Assembly (NCBI GenBank): GCA_943737045.1
Contig: CALSFV010000020.1
Location: 124,001 to 188,000 of the forward strand
DNA from: Parapristionchus giblindavisi
Taxonomy: Eukaryota; Nematoda; Chromadorea; Rhabditida; Diplogasteridae
DNA length: 64,000 nt
Reading direction: 5' to 3'
Under the pieces are notes generated by a model that saw only the letters and a program-made list of their open reading frames with translations, was not told where the DNA came from and did no database searches. How positions within the stretch are numbered: position 1 is the first letter of the stretch; each line of letters starts with the position of its first letter. Below, piece by piece: positions 13,301 to 27,499 of this stretch. The translations under genes and the position numbers were made by a program.

Positions 13301-16300
13301 ACAGTGAATTATTGATTGACCGATACCGAATAAAAATGTTCATGTGTTGTTGTGATTTTAATCTTAAATCTTCTCTCAGTACTGTATCGTATTATGATAC
13401 TGTATTTGTGATGAAGACGAAAATAATGGATTTAATTATATATCTACTGTTTCAGACCGAGTCTTTCGAGAAGTATGAGGCCTTCGCTCCTCATATTGAT
13501 TCGTCTACAGCGATGTAAACTCCACAAGGTAATACAGTGAATTATTGATTGACCGATACCGAATAAAGATGTTTATGTGTTGTTGTGATTTTAATCTTTG
13601 ATCTTCTCTCAGTACTGTATCGTACTATGATACTGTATTTGTGATGAAGACGAAAATATTGGATTTAATTATATATCTATTGTTTCAGACCGAGTCTTTC
13701 GAGAAGCATGAGGCCTTCACTCCTCATATTGATTGGTCTACAGCAATGTAAACTCCACAAGGTAATGCAGTGAATTATTGATTGACCGATATCGAATAAA
13801 GATGTTTACGTGTTGTTGTGATTTTAATCTTTGATCTTCTCTCAGTGCTGTATCGTATTATGGTACTCTATTTGTGATGAAGACGAATATAATGGATTTA
13901 ATTATATATCTATTGTTTCAGACCGAGTCTTTCCAGAAGTATGAGGCCTTCACGCATCATATTGATTGCTCTACAGCGATGTAAACTCCACAAGGTAATA
14001 CAGTGAATTATTGATTGACCGATACCGAATAAAAATGTTCATGTGTTGTTGTGATTTTAATCTTAAATCTTCTCTCAGTACTGTATCGTATTATGATACC
14101 GTATTTGTGATGAAGACGAAAATAATGGATTTAATTATATATCTATTGTTTCAGACCGAGTCTTTCGAGAAGCATGAGGCCTTCGCTCCTCATATTGATT
14201 GGTCTACAGCAATGTAAACTCCACAAGGTAATGCAGTGAATTATTGATTGACCAATATCGAATAAAGATGTTTACGTGTTGTTGTGATTTTAATCTTTGA
14301 TCTTCTCTCAGTGCTGTATCGTATTATGATACTCTATTTATGATGAAGACGAATATAATGGATTTAATTATATATCTATTGTTTCAGACCGAGTCTTTCG
14401 AGAAGCATGAGGCCTTCACTCCTCATATTGATTGGTCTACAGCAATGTAAACTCCACAAGGTAATGCAGTGAATTATTGATTGACCGATATCGAATAAAG
14501 ATGTTTACGTGTTGTTGTGATTTTAATCTTTGATCTTCTCTCAGTGCTGTATCGTATTATGGTACTCTATTTGTGATGAAGACGAATATAATGGATTTAA
14601 TTATATATCTATTGTTTCAGACCGAGTCTTTCCAGAAGTATGAGGCCTTCACGCATCATATTGATTGCTCTACAGCGATGTAAACTCCACAAGGTAATAC
14701 AGTGAATTATTGATTGACCGATACCGAATAAAAATGTTCATGTGTTGTTGTGATTTTAATCTTAAATCTTCTCTCAGTACTGTATCGTATTATGATACTG
14801 TATTTGTGATGAAGACGAAAATAATGGATTTAATTATATATCTATTGTTTCAGACCGAGTCTTTCGAGAAGTATGAGGCCTTCGCTCCTCATATTGATTG
14901 GTCTACAGCGATGTAAACTCCACAAGGTAATACAGTGAATTATTGATTGACCGATACCGAATAAAGATGTTTATGTGTTGTTGTGATCTTTGATCTTCTC
15001 TCAGTACTGTATCGTATAATGATACCCTATTTGTGATGAAGACGAATATAATGGATTTAATTATATATCTATTGTTTCAGACCGAGTCTTTCGAGAAGCA
15101 TGAGGCCTTCACTCCTCATATTGATTGGTCTACAGCAATGTAAACTCCACAAGGTAATGCAGTGAATTATTGATTGACCAATATCGAATAAAGATGTTTA
15201 CGTGTTGTTGTGATTTTAATCTTTGATCTTCTCTCAGTGCTGTATCGTATTATGATACTCTATTTATGATGAAGACGAAAATAATGGATTTAATTATATA
15301 TCTATTGTTTCAGACCGAGTCTTTCGAGAAGCATGAGGCCTTCACTCCTCATATTGATTGGTCTACAGCAATGTAAACTCCACAAGGTAATGCAGTGAAT
15401 TATTGATTGACCAATATCGAATAAAGATGTTTACGTGTTGTTGTGATTTTAATCTTTGATCTTCTCTCAGTGCTGTATCGTATTATGATACTCTATTTAT
15501 GATGAAGACGAATATAATGGATTTAATTATATATCTATTGTTTCAGACCGAGTCTTTCGAGAAGCATGAGGCCTTCACTCCTCATATTGATTGGTCTACA
15601 GCAATGTAAACTCCACAAGGTAATGCAGTGAATTATTGATTGACCGATATCGAATAAAGATGTTTACGTGTTGTTGTGATTTTAATCTTTGATCTTCTCT
15701 CAGTGCTGTATCGTATTATGGTACTCTATTTGTGATGAAGACGAATATAATGGATTTAATTATATATCTATTGTTTCAGACCGAGTCTTTCCAGAAGTAT
15801 GAGGCCTTCACGCATCATATTGATTGCTCTACAGCGATGTAAACTCCACAAGGTAATACAGTGAATTATTGATTGACCGATACCGAATAAAAATGTTCAT
15901 GTGTTGTTGTGATTTTAATCTTAAATCTTCTCTCAGTACTGTATCGTATTATGATACCGTATTTGTGATGAAGACGAAAATAATGGATTTAATTATATAT
16001 CTATTGTTTCAGACCGAGTCTTTCCAGAAGTATGAGGCCTTCACGCATCATATTGATTGGTCTACAGCGATGCAAATTCCACAAGGTAATACAGTGAATT
16101 ATTGATTGACCGATACCGAATAAAAATGTTTATGTGTTGTTGTGATTTTAATCTTAAATCTTCTCTCAGTACTGTATCGTATTATGATACTGTATTTGTG
16201 ATGAAGACGAAAATAATGGATTTAATTATATATCTATTGTTTCATACCGAGTCTTTCGAGAAGTATGAGGCCTTCGCTTCTCATATTGATTCGTCTACAG

Positions 16301-17937
16301 CGATGTAAACTCCACAAGGTAATACAGTGAATTATTGATTGACCGATACCGAATAAAGATGTTTATGTGTTGTTGTGATTTTAATCTTTGATCTTCTCTC
16401 AGTACTGTATCGTACTATGATACTGTATTTGTGATGAAGACGAAAATAATGGATTTAATTATATATCTATTGTTTCAGACCGAGTCTTTCGAGAAGCATG
16501 AGGCCTTCACTCCTCATATTGATTGGTCTACAGCAATGTAAACTCCACAAGGTAATACAGTGAATTATTGATTGACCGATATCGAATAAAGATGTTTACG
16601 TGTTGTTGTGATTTTAATCTTTGATCTTCTCTCAGTACTGTATCGTATTATGATACTGTATTTGTGATGAAGACGAAAATAATGGATTTAATTATATATC
16701 TATTGTTTCAGACCGAGTCTTTCGAGAAGTATGAGGCCTTCGCTCCTCATATTGATTGGTCTACAGCGATGTAAACTCCACAAGGTAATACAGTGAATTA
16801 TTGATTGACCGATACCGAATAAAGATGTTTATGTGTTGTTGTGATCTTTGATCTTCTCTCAGTACTGTATCGTATAATGATACCCTATTTGTGATGAAGA
16901 CGAATATAATGGATTTAATTATATATCTATTGTTTCAGACCGAGTCTTTCGAGAAGCATGAGGCCTTCGCTCCTCATATTGATTGGTCTACAGCAATGTA
17001 AACTCCACAAGGTAATGCAGTGAATTATTGATTGACCAATATCGAATAAAGATGTTTACGTGTTGTTGTGATTTTAATCTTTGATCTTCTCTCAGTGCTG
17101 TATCGTATTATGATACTCTATTTGTGATGAAGACGAATATAATGGATTTAATTATATATCTATTGTTTCAGACCGAGTCTTTCCAGAAGTATGAGGCCTT
17201 CACGCATCATATTGATTGGTCTACAGCGATGTAAACTCCACAAGGTAATACAGTGAATTATTGATTGACCGATACCGAATAAAAATGTTCATGTGTTGTT
17301 GTGATTTTAATCTTAAATCTTCTCTCAGTACTGTATCGTATTATGATACCGTATTTGTGATGAAGACGAAAATAATGGATTAAATTATATATCTATTGTT
17401 TCAGACCGAGTCTTTCGAGAAGCATGAGGCCTTCACTCCTCATATTGATTGGTCTACAGCGATGTAAACTCCACAAGGTAATACAGTGAATTATTGATTG
17501 ACCGATACCGAATAAAAATGTTCATGTGTTGTTGTGATTTTAGTCTTAAATCTTCTCTCAGTACTGTATTGTATTATGATACTGTATTTGTGATGAAGAC
17601 GAAAATAATGGATTTAATTATATATCTATTGTTTCAGACCGAGTCTTTCGAGAAGTATGAGGCCTTCACGCATCATATTTATTGATCTACAGCGATGTAA
17701 ACTCCACAAGGTTATACAGTGAATTATTGATTGACCAATACCGAATAAAAATGTTCATGTGTTGTTGTGATTTTAATCTTAAATCTTCTCTCAGTACTGT
17801 ATCGTATTATGATACTGTATTTGTGATGAAGACGAAAATAATGGATTTAATTATATATCTATTGTTTCATACCGAGTCTTTCGAGAAGTATGAGGCCTTC
17901 GCTCCTCATATTGATTCGTCTACAGCGATGTAAACTC

Positions 17938-20900
17938 CACAAGGTAATACAGTGAATTATTGATTGACCGATACCGAATAAAGATGTTTATGTGTTGTTG
18001 TAATTTTAATCGTTGATCTTCTCTCAGTACTGTATCGTATTATGATACTGTATTTGTGATGAAGACGAATATAATGGATTTAATTATATATCTATTGTTT
18101 CTGACCGAGTCTTTCGAGAAGTATGAGGCCTTCACGCATCATATTTATTGATCTACAGCGATGTAAACTCCACAAGGTAATACAGTGAATTATTGATTGA
18201 TCGATATCGAATAAAGATGTTTACGTGTTGTTGTGATTTTAATCTTTGATCTTCTCTCAGTACTGTATCGTATTATGATACTGTATTTGTGATTAAGACG
18301 AAAATAATGGATTTAATTATATATCTATAGTTTCAGACCGAGTCTTTCGAGAAGTATGAGGCCTTCACGCATGATATTTATTGATCTACAGCGATGTAAA
18401 CTCCACAAGGTAATGCAGTGAATTATTGATTGACCGATATCGAATAAAGATGTTTACGTGTTGTTGTGATTTTAATCTTTGATCTTCTCTCAGTACTGTA
18501 TCGTATTATGATACTGTATTTGTGATGAAGACGAAAATAATGGATTTAATTATATATCTATTGTTTCAGACCGAGTCTTTCGAGAAGCATGAGGCCTTCA
18601 CTCCTCATATTGATTGGTCTACAGCAATGTAAACTCCACAAGGTAATACAGTGAATTATTGATTGACCGATATCGAATAAAGATGTTTACGTGTTGTTGT
18701 GATTTTAATCTTTGATCTTCTCTCAGTACTGTATCGTATTATGATACTGTATTTGTGATGAAGACGAAAATAATGGATTTAATTATATATCTATAGTTTC
18801 AGACCGAGTCTTTCGAGAAGTATGAGGCCTTCACGCATGATATTTATTGATCTACAGCGATGTAAACTCCACAAGGTAATGCAGTGAATTATTGATTGAC
18901 CGATATCGAATAAAGATGTTTACGTGTTGTTGTGATTTTAATCTTTGATCTTCTCTCAGTACTGTATCGTATAATCATACTCTATTTGTGATGAAGACGA
19001 ATATAATGGATTTAATTATATATCTATTGTTTCAGACCGAGTCTTTCGAGAAGTATGAGGCCTTCACTCCTCATATTGATTGGTCTACAGCGATGTAAAC
19101 TCCACAAGGTAATGTAGTGAATTATTGATTGACCGATATCGAATAAAGATGTTTACGTGTTGTTTTGATTTTAATATTTGATCTTCTCTCAGTACTGTAT
19201 CGTATTATGATACTGTATTTGTGATGAAGACGAATATAATGGATTTAATTATATATCTATTGTTTCAGACCGAGTCTTTCCAGAAGTATGAGGCCTTCAC
19301 GCATCATATTGATTGGTCTACAGCGATGTAAATTCCACAAGGTAATACAGTGAATTATTGATTGACCGATACCGAATAAAAATGTTCATGTGTTGTTGTG
19401 ATTTTAATCTTAAATCTTCTCTCAGTACTGTATCGTACTATGATACTGTATTTGTGATGAAGACGAAAATAATGGATTTAATTATATATCTATTGTTTCA
19501 GACCGAGTCTTTCGAGAAGCATGAGGCCTTCACTCCTCATATTGATTGGTCTACAGCAATGTAAACTCCACAAGGTAATACAGTGAATTATTGATTGACC
19601 GATATCGAATAAAGATGTTTACGTGTTGTTGTGATTTTAATCTTTGATCTTCTCTCAGTACTGTATCGTATTATGATATTATGATAGTATTGTGATGAAG
19701 ACGAAAATAATGGATTTAATTATATATCTACTGTTTCAGACCGAGTCTTTCGAGAAGTATGAGGCCTTCGCTCCTCATATTGATTGGTCTACAGCGATGT
19801 AAACTCCACAAGGTAATACAGTGAATTATTGATTGACCGATACCGAATAAAGATGTTTATGTGTTGTTGTGATCTTTGATCTTCTCTCAGTACTGTATCG
19901 TATAATGATACCCTATTTGTGATGAAGACGAATATAATGGATTTAATTATATATCTATTGTTTCAGACCGAGTCTTTCGAGAAGCATGAGGCCTTCGCTC
20001 CTCATATTGATTGGTCTACAGCAATGTAAACTCCACAAGGTAATGCAGTGAATTATTGATTGACCAATATCGAATAAAGATGTTTACGTGTTGTTGTGAT
20101 TTTAATCTTTGATCTTCTCTCAGTACTGTATCGTATTATGATACTGTATTTGTGATGAAGACGAATATAATGGATTTAATTATATATCTATTGTTTCAGA
20201 CCGAGTCTTTCCAGAAGTATGAGGCCTTCACTCCTCATATTGATTGGTCTACAGCAATGTAAACTCCACAAGGTAATGCAGTGAATTATTGATTGACCGA
20301 TATCGAATAAAGATGTTTACGTGTTGTTGTGATTTTAATCTTTGATCTTCTCTCAGTGCTGTATCGTATTATGGTACTCTATTTGTGATGAAGACGAATA
20401 TAATGGATTTAATTATATATCTATTGTTTCAGACCGAGTCTTTCCAGAAGTATGAGGCCTTCACGCATCATATTGATTGCTCTACAGCGATGTAAACTCC
20501 ACAAGGTAATACAGTGAATTATTGATTGACCGATACCGAATAAAAATGTTCATGTGTTGTTGTGATTCTAATCTTAAATCTTCTCTCAGTACTGTATCGT
20601 ATTATGATACCGTATTTGTGATGAAGACGAAAATAATGGATTTAATTATATATCTATTGTTTCAGACCGAGTCTTTCCAGAAGTATGAGGCCTTCACGCA
20701 TCATATTGATTGGTCTACAGCGATGTAAATTCCACAAGGTAATACAGTGAATTATTGATTGACCGATACCGAATAAAAATGTTTATGTGTTGTTGTGATT
20801 TTAATCTTAAATCTTCTCTCAGTACTGTATCGTATTATGATACTGTATTTGTAATGAAGACGAAAATAATGGATTTAATTATATATCTATTGTTTCATAC

Positions 20901-22340
20901 CGAGTCTTTCGAGAAGTATGAGGCCTTCGCTTCTCATATTGATTGGCCTACAGCGATGTAAACTCCACAAGGTAATACAGTGAATTATTGATTGACCGAT
21001 ACCGAATAAATACGTTTATGTGTTGTTGTGATTGTATTCTTTGATCTTCTCTCAGTACTGTATCGTATTATGATACTGTATTTGTGATGAAGACGAAAAT
21101 AATGGATTTAATTATATATCTATTGTTTCAGACCGAGTCTTTCCAGAAGTATGAGGCCTTCACGCATCATATTGATTGCTCTACAGCGATGTAAACTCCA
21201 CAAGGTAATACAGTGAATTATTGATTGACCGATACCGAATAAAAATGTTCATGTGTTGTTGTGATTCTAATCTTAAATCTTCTCTCAGTACTGTATCGTA
21301 TTATGATGAAGACGAAAATAATGGATTTAATTATATATCTATTGTTTCAGACCGAGTCTTTCCAGAAGTATGAGGCCTTCACGCATCATATTGATTGGTC
21401 TACAGCGATGTAAATTCCACAAGGTAATACAGTGAATTATTGATTGACCGATACCGAATAAAGATGTTTACGTGTTGTTGTGATTTTAATCTTTGATCTT
21501 CTCTCAGTACTGTATCGTATAATCATACTCTATTTGTGATGAAGACGAATATAATGGATTTAATTATATATCTATTGTTTCATACCGAGTCTTTCGAGAA
21601 GTATGAGGCCTTCGCTTCTCATATTGATTGGCCTACAGCGATGTAAACTCCACAAGGTAATACAGTGAATTATTGATTGACCGATACCGAATAAAGATGT
21701 TTATGTGTTGTTGTGATTTTAATCTGTGATCTTCTCTCAGTACTGTATCGTATTATGATACTGTATTTGTGATGAAGACGAAAATAATGGATTTAATTAT
21801 ATATCTATTGTTTCAGACCGAGTCTTTCGAGAAGCATGAGGCCTTCACTCCTCATATTGATTGGTCTACAGCGATGTAAACTCCACAAGGTAATGCAGTG
21901 AATTATTGAATGACCGATATCGAATAAAGATGTTTACGTGTTGTTGTGATTTTAATCTTTGATCTTCTCTCAGTACTGTATCGTATAATCATACTCTATT
22001 TGTGATGAAGACGAATATAATGGATTTAATTATATATCTATTGTTTCAGACCGAGTCTTTCGAGAAGCATGAGGCCTTCACTCCTCATATTGATTGGTCT
22101 ACAGCAATGTAAACTCCACAAGGTAATACAGTGAATTATTGATTGACCGATATCGAATAAAGATGTTTACGTGTTGTTGTGATTTTAATCTTTGATCTTC
22201 TCTCAGTACTGTATCGTATTATGATACTGTATTTGTGATGAAGACGAAAATAATGGATTTAATTATATATCTACTGTTTCAGACCGAGTCTTTCGAGAAG
22301 TATGAGGCCTTCGCTCCTCATATTGATTGGTCTACAGCGA
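17938..22340 (+). repeat. Segment repeating about 6773-11420 at offset 11,165
   Basis: Rare markers recur at +11,165: TGTTTCTGACCG (6,932 and 18,097), GTGATTAAGACG (7,125 and 18,290), the rearranged ATGATATTATGATAG (about 8,509 and 19,674), and GTTTTGATTTTAATATTTG (7,996 and 19,161). In this copy 14 bp are missing near 21,307, and about one monomer is lost near 21.9 kb, giving a residual offset of 10,918 at the far end. The two segments therefore share one duplication history followed by small deletions. Confidence 0.8.
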
Positions 22341-22834
22341 TGTAAACTCCACAAGGTAATACAGTGAATTATTGATTGACCGATACCGAATAAAAATGTT
22401 CATGTGTTGTTGTGATTTTAATCTTAAATCTTCTCTCAGTACTGTATCGTATTATGATACTGTATTTGTGATGAAGACGAAAATAATGGATTTAATTATA
22501 TATCTATTGTTTCATACCGAGTCTTTCGAGAAGTATGAGGCCTTCACGCATCATATTGATTCGTCTACAGCGATGTAAACTCCACAAGGTAATACAGTGA
22601 ATTATTGATTGACCGATACCGAATAAAGATGTTTATGTGTTGTTGTGATTTTAATCTTTGATCTTCTCTCAGTACTGTATCGTACTATGATACTGTATTT
22701 GTGATGAAGACGAAAATAATGGATTTAATTATATATCTATTGTTTCAGACCGAGTCTTTCGAGAAGCATGAGGCCTTCACTCCTCATATTGATTGGTCTA
22801 CAGCAATGTAAACTCCACAAGGTAATACAGTGAA

Positions 22835-25800
22835 TTATTGATTGACCGATATCGAATAAAGATGTTTACGTGTTGTTGTGATTTTAATCTTTGATCTTCT
22901 CTCAGTACTGTATCGTATTATGATACTGTATTTGTGATGAAGACGAAAATAATGGATTTAATTATATATCTACTGTTTCAGACCGAGTCTTTCGAGAAGT
23001 ATGAGGCCTTCGCTCCTCATATTGATTGGTCTACAGCGATGTAAACTCCACAAGGTAATACAGTGAATTATTGATTGACCGATACCGAATAAAGATGTTT
23101 ATGTGTTGTTGTGATCTTTGATCTTCTCTCAGTACTGTATCGTATAATGATACCCTATTTGTGATGAAGACGAATATAATGGATTTAATTATATATCTAT
23201 TGTTTCAGACCGAGTCTTTCGAGAAGCATGAGGCCTTCGCTCCTCATATTGATTGGTCTACAGCAATGTAAACTCCACAAGGTAATGCAGTGAATTATTG
23301 ATTGACCAATATCGAATAAAGATGTTTACGTGTTGTTGTGATTTTAATCTTTGATCTTCTCTCAGTGCTGTATCGTATTATGATACTCTATTTATGATGA
23401 AGACGAATATAATGGATTTAATTATATATCTATTGTTTCAGACCGAGTCTTTCGAGAAGCATGAGGCCTTCACTCCTCATATTGATTGGTCTACAGCAAT
23501 GTAAACTCCACAAGGTAATGCAGTGAATTATTGATTGACCGATATCGAATAAAGATGTTTACGTGTTGTTGTGATTTTAATCTTTGATCTTCTCTCAGTG
23601 CTGTATCGTATTATGGTACTCTATTTGTGATGAAGACGAATATAATGGATTTAATTATATATCTATTGTTTCAGACCGAGTCTTTCCAGAAGTATGAGGC
23701 CTTCACGCATCATATTGATTGCTCTACAGCGATGTAAACTCCACAAGGTAATACAGTGAATTATTGATTGACCGATACCGAATAAAAATGTTCATGTGTT
23801 GTTGTGATTTTAATCTTAAATCTTCTCTCAGTACTGTATCGTATTATGATACCGTATTTGTGATGAAGACGAAAATAATGGATTTAATTATATATCTATT
23901 GTTTCAGACCGAGTCTTTCCAGAAGTATGAGGCCTTCACGCATCATATTGATTGGTCTACAGCGATGTAAATTCCACAAGGTAATACAGTGAATTATTGA
24001 TTGACCGATATCGAATAAAGATGTTTACGTGTTGTTGTGATTTTAATCTTTGATCTTCTCTCAGTGCTGTATCGTATTATGGTACTCTATTTGTGATGAA
24101 GACGAATATAATGGATTTAATTATATATCTATTGTTTCAGACCGAGTCTTTCCAGAAGTATGAGGCCTTCACGCATCATATTGATTGCTCTACAGCGATG
24201 TAAACTCCACAAGGTAATACAGTGAATTATTGATTGACCGATACCGAATAAAAATGTTCATGTGTTGTTGTGATTTTAATCTTAAATCTTCTCTCAGTAC
24301 TGTATCGTATTATGATACCGTATTTGTGATGAAGACGAAAATAATGGATTTAATTATATATCTATTGTTTCAGACCGAGTCTTTCCAGAAGTATGAGGCC
24401 TTCACGCATCATATTGATTGGTCTACAGCGATGTAAATTCCACAAGGTAATACAGTGAATTATTGATTGACCGATACCGAATAAAGATGTTTACGTGTTG
24501 TTGTGATTTTAATCTTTGATCTTCTCTCAGTACTGTATCGTATAATCATACTCTATTTGTGATGAAGACGAATATAATGGATTTAATTATATATCTATTG
24601 TTTCATACCGAGTCTTTCGAGAAGTATGAGGCCTTCGCTTCTCATATTGATTGGCCTACAGCGATGTAAACTCCACAAGGTAATACAGTGAATTATTGAT
24701 TGACCGATACCGAATAAAGATGTTTATGTGTTGTTGTGATTTTAATCTTTGATCTTCTCTCAGTACTGTATCGTATTATGATACTGTATTTGTGATGAAG
24801 ACGAAAATAATGGATTTAATTATATATCTATTGTTTCAGACCGAGTCTTTCGAGAAGCATGAGGCCTTCACTCCTCATATTGATTGGTCTACAGCGATGT
24901 AAACTCCACAAGGTAATGCAGTGAATTATTGAATGACCGATATCGAATAAAGATGTTTACGTGTTGTTGTGATTTTAATCTTTGATCTTCTCTCAGTACT
25001 GTATCGTATTATGATACTGTATTTGTGATGAAGACGAAAATAATGGATTTAATTATATATCTACTGTTTCAGACCGAGTCTTTCGAGAAGTATGAGGCCT
25101 TCGCTCCTCATATTGATTGGTCTACAGCGATGTAAACTCCACAAGGTAATACAGTGAATTATTGATTGACCGATACCGAATAAAGATGTTTATGTGTTGT
25201 TGTGATCTTTGATCTTCTCTCAGTACTGTATCGTATAATGATACCCTATTTGTGATGAAGACGAATATAATGGATTTAATTATATATCTATTGTTTCAGA
25301 CCGAGTCTTTCGAGAAGCATGAGGCCTTCGCTCCTCATATTGATTGGTCTACAGCAATGTAAACTCCACAAGGTAATGCAGTGAATTATTGATTGACCAA
25401 TATCGAATAAAGATGTTTACGTGTTGTTGTGATTTTAATCTTTGATCTTCTCTCAGTGCTGTATCGTATTATGATACTCTATTTATGATGAAGACGAATA
25501 TAATGGATTTAATTATATATCTATTGTTTCAGACCGAGTCTTTCGAGAAGCATGAGGCCTTCACTCCTCATATTGATTGGTCTACAGCAATGTAAACTCC
25601 ACAAGGTAATGCAGTGAATTATTGATTGACCGATATCGAATAAAGATGTTTACGTGTTGTTGTGATTTTAATCTTTGATCTTCTCTCAGTGCTGTATCGT
25701 ATTATGGTACTCTATTTGTGATGAAGACGAATATAATGGATTTAATTATATATCTATTGTTTCAGACCGAGTCTTTCCAGAAGTATGAGGCCTTCACGCA

Positions 25801-27100
25801 TCATATTGATTGCTCTACAGCGATGTAAACTCCACAAGGTAATACAGTGAATTATTGATTGACCGATACCGAATAAAAATGTTCATGTGTTGTTGTGATT
25901 TTAATCTTAAATCTTCTCTCAGTACTGTATCGTATTATGATACCGTATTTGTGATGAAGACGAAAATAATGGATTTAATTATATATCTATTGTTTCAGAC
26001 CGAGTCTTTCCAGAAGTATGAGGCCTTCACGCATCATATTGATTGGTCTACAGCGATGTAAATTCCACAAGGTAATACAGTGAATTATTGATTGACCGAT
26101 ATCGAATAAAGATGTTTACGTGTTGTTGTGATTTTAATCTTTGATCTTCTCTCAGTGCTGTATCGTATTATGGTACTCTATTTGTGATGAAGACGAATAT
26201 AATGGATTTAATTATATATCTATTGTTTCAGACCGAGTCTTTCCAGAAGTATGAGGCCTTCACGCATCATATTGATTGCTCTACAGCGATGTAAACTCCA
26301 CAAGGTAATACAGTGAATTATTGATTGACCGATACCGAATAAAAATGTTCATGTGTTGTTGTGATTTTAATCTTAAATCTTCTCTCAGTACTGTATCGTA
26401 TTATGATACCGTATTTGTGATGAAGACGAAAATAATGGATTTAATTATATATCTATTGTTTCAGACCGAGTCTTTCCAGAAGTATGAGGCCTTCACGCAT
26501 CATATTGATTGGTCTACAGCGATGTAAATTCCACAAGGTAATACAGTGAATTATTGATTGACCGATACCGAATAAAGATGTTTACGTGTTGTTGTGATTT
26601 TAATCTTTGATCTTCTCTCAGTACTGTATCGTATAATCATACTCTATTTGTGATGAAGACGAATATAATGGATTTAATTATATATCTATTGTTTCATACC
26701 GAGTCTTTCGAGAAGTATGAGGCCTTCGCTTCTCATATTGATTGGCCTACAGCGATGTAAACTCCACAAGGTAATACAGTGAATTATTGATTGACCGATA
26801 CCGAATAAAGATGTTTATGTGTTGTTGTGATTTTAATCTTTGATCTTCTCTCAGTACTGTATCGTATTATGATACTGTATTTGTGATGAAGACGAAAATA
26901 ATGGATTTAATTATATATCTATTGTTTCAGACCGAGTCTTTCGAGAAGCATGAGGCCTTCACTCCTCATATTGATTGGTCTACAGCGATGTAAACTCCAC
27001 AAGGTAATGCAGTGAATTATTGAATGACCGATATCGAATAAAGATGTTTACGTGTTGTTGTGATTTTAATCTTTGATCTTCTCTCAGTACTGTATCGTAT
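22835..27100 (+). repeat. Second 2,091-bp higher-order repeat, two tandem copies
   Basis: A nine-monomer block with one 227-bp member repeats at 2,091 bp. GTGATCTTTGATC is at 23,111 and 25,202, and the AATAAAAATGTTCATG monomers at about 23,781 and 24,247 recur at about 25,872 and 26,338. The composition differs from the 2,091-bp unit at 0.9-5.1 kb, so the equal size reflects equal monomer count. Ends are approximate. Confidence 0.82.
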
Positions 27101-27499
27101 AATCATACTCTATTTGTGATGAAGACGAATATAATGGATTTAATTATATATCTATTGTTTCAGACCGAGTCTTTCGAGAAGCATAAGGCCTTCACTCCTC
27201 ATATTGATTGGTCTACAGCAATGTAAACTCCACAAGGTAATACAGTGAATTATTGATTGACCGATATCGAATAAAGATGTTTATGTGTTGTTGTGATTTT
27301 AATCTTTGATCTTCTCTCAGTACTGTATCGTACTATGATACTGTATTTGTGATGAAGACGAAAATAATGGATTTAATTATATATCTATTGTTTCATACCG
27401 AGTCTTTCGAGAAGTATGAGGCCTTCACGCATCATATTGATTCGTCTACAGCGATGTAAACTCCACAAGGTAATACAGTGAATTATTGATTGACCGATA

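Noticed and set aside
15869..16105. Longer versions of the satellite frame that read through TAA (16,072 ATGCAAATT; 36,290 ATGAAAACT)
   Set aside because: Each is a single-base change in one monomer that extends the frame by ten residues into the next repeat before a stop. There is no sign of a selected gene.
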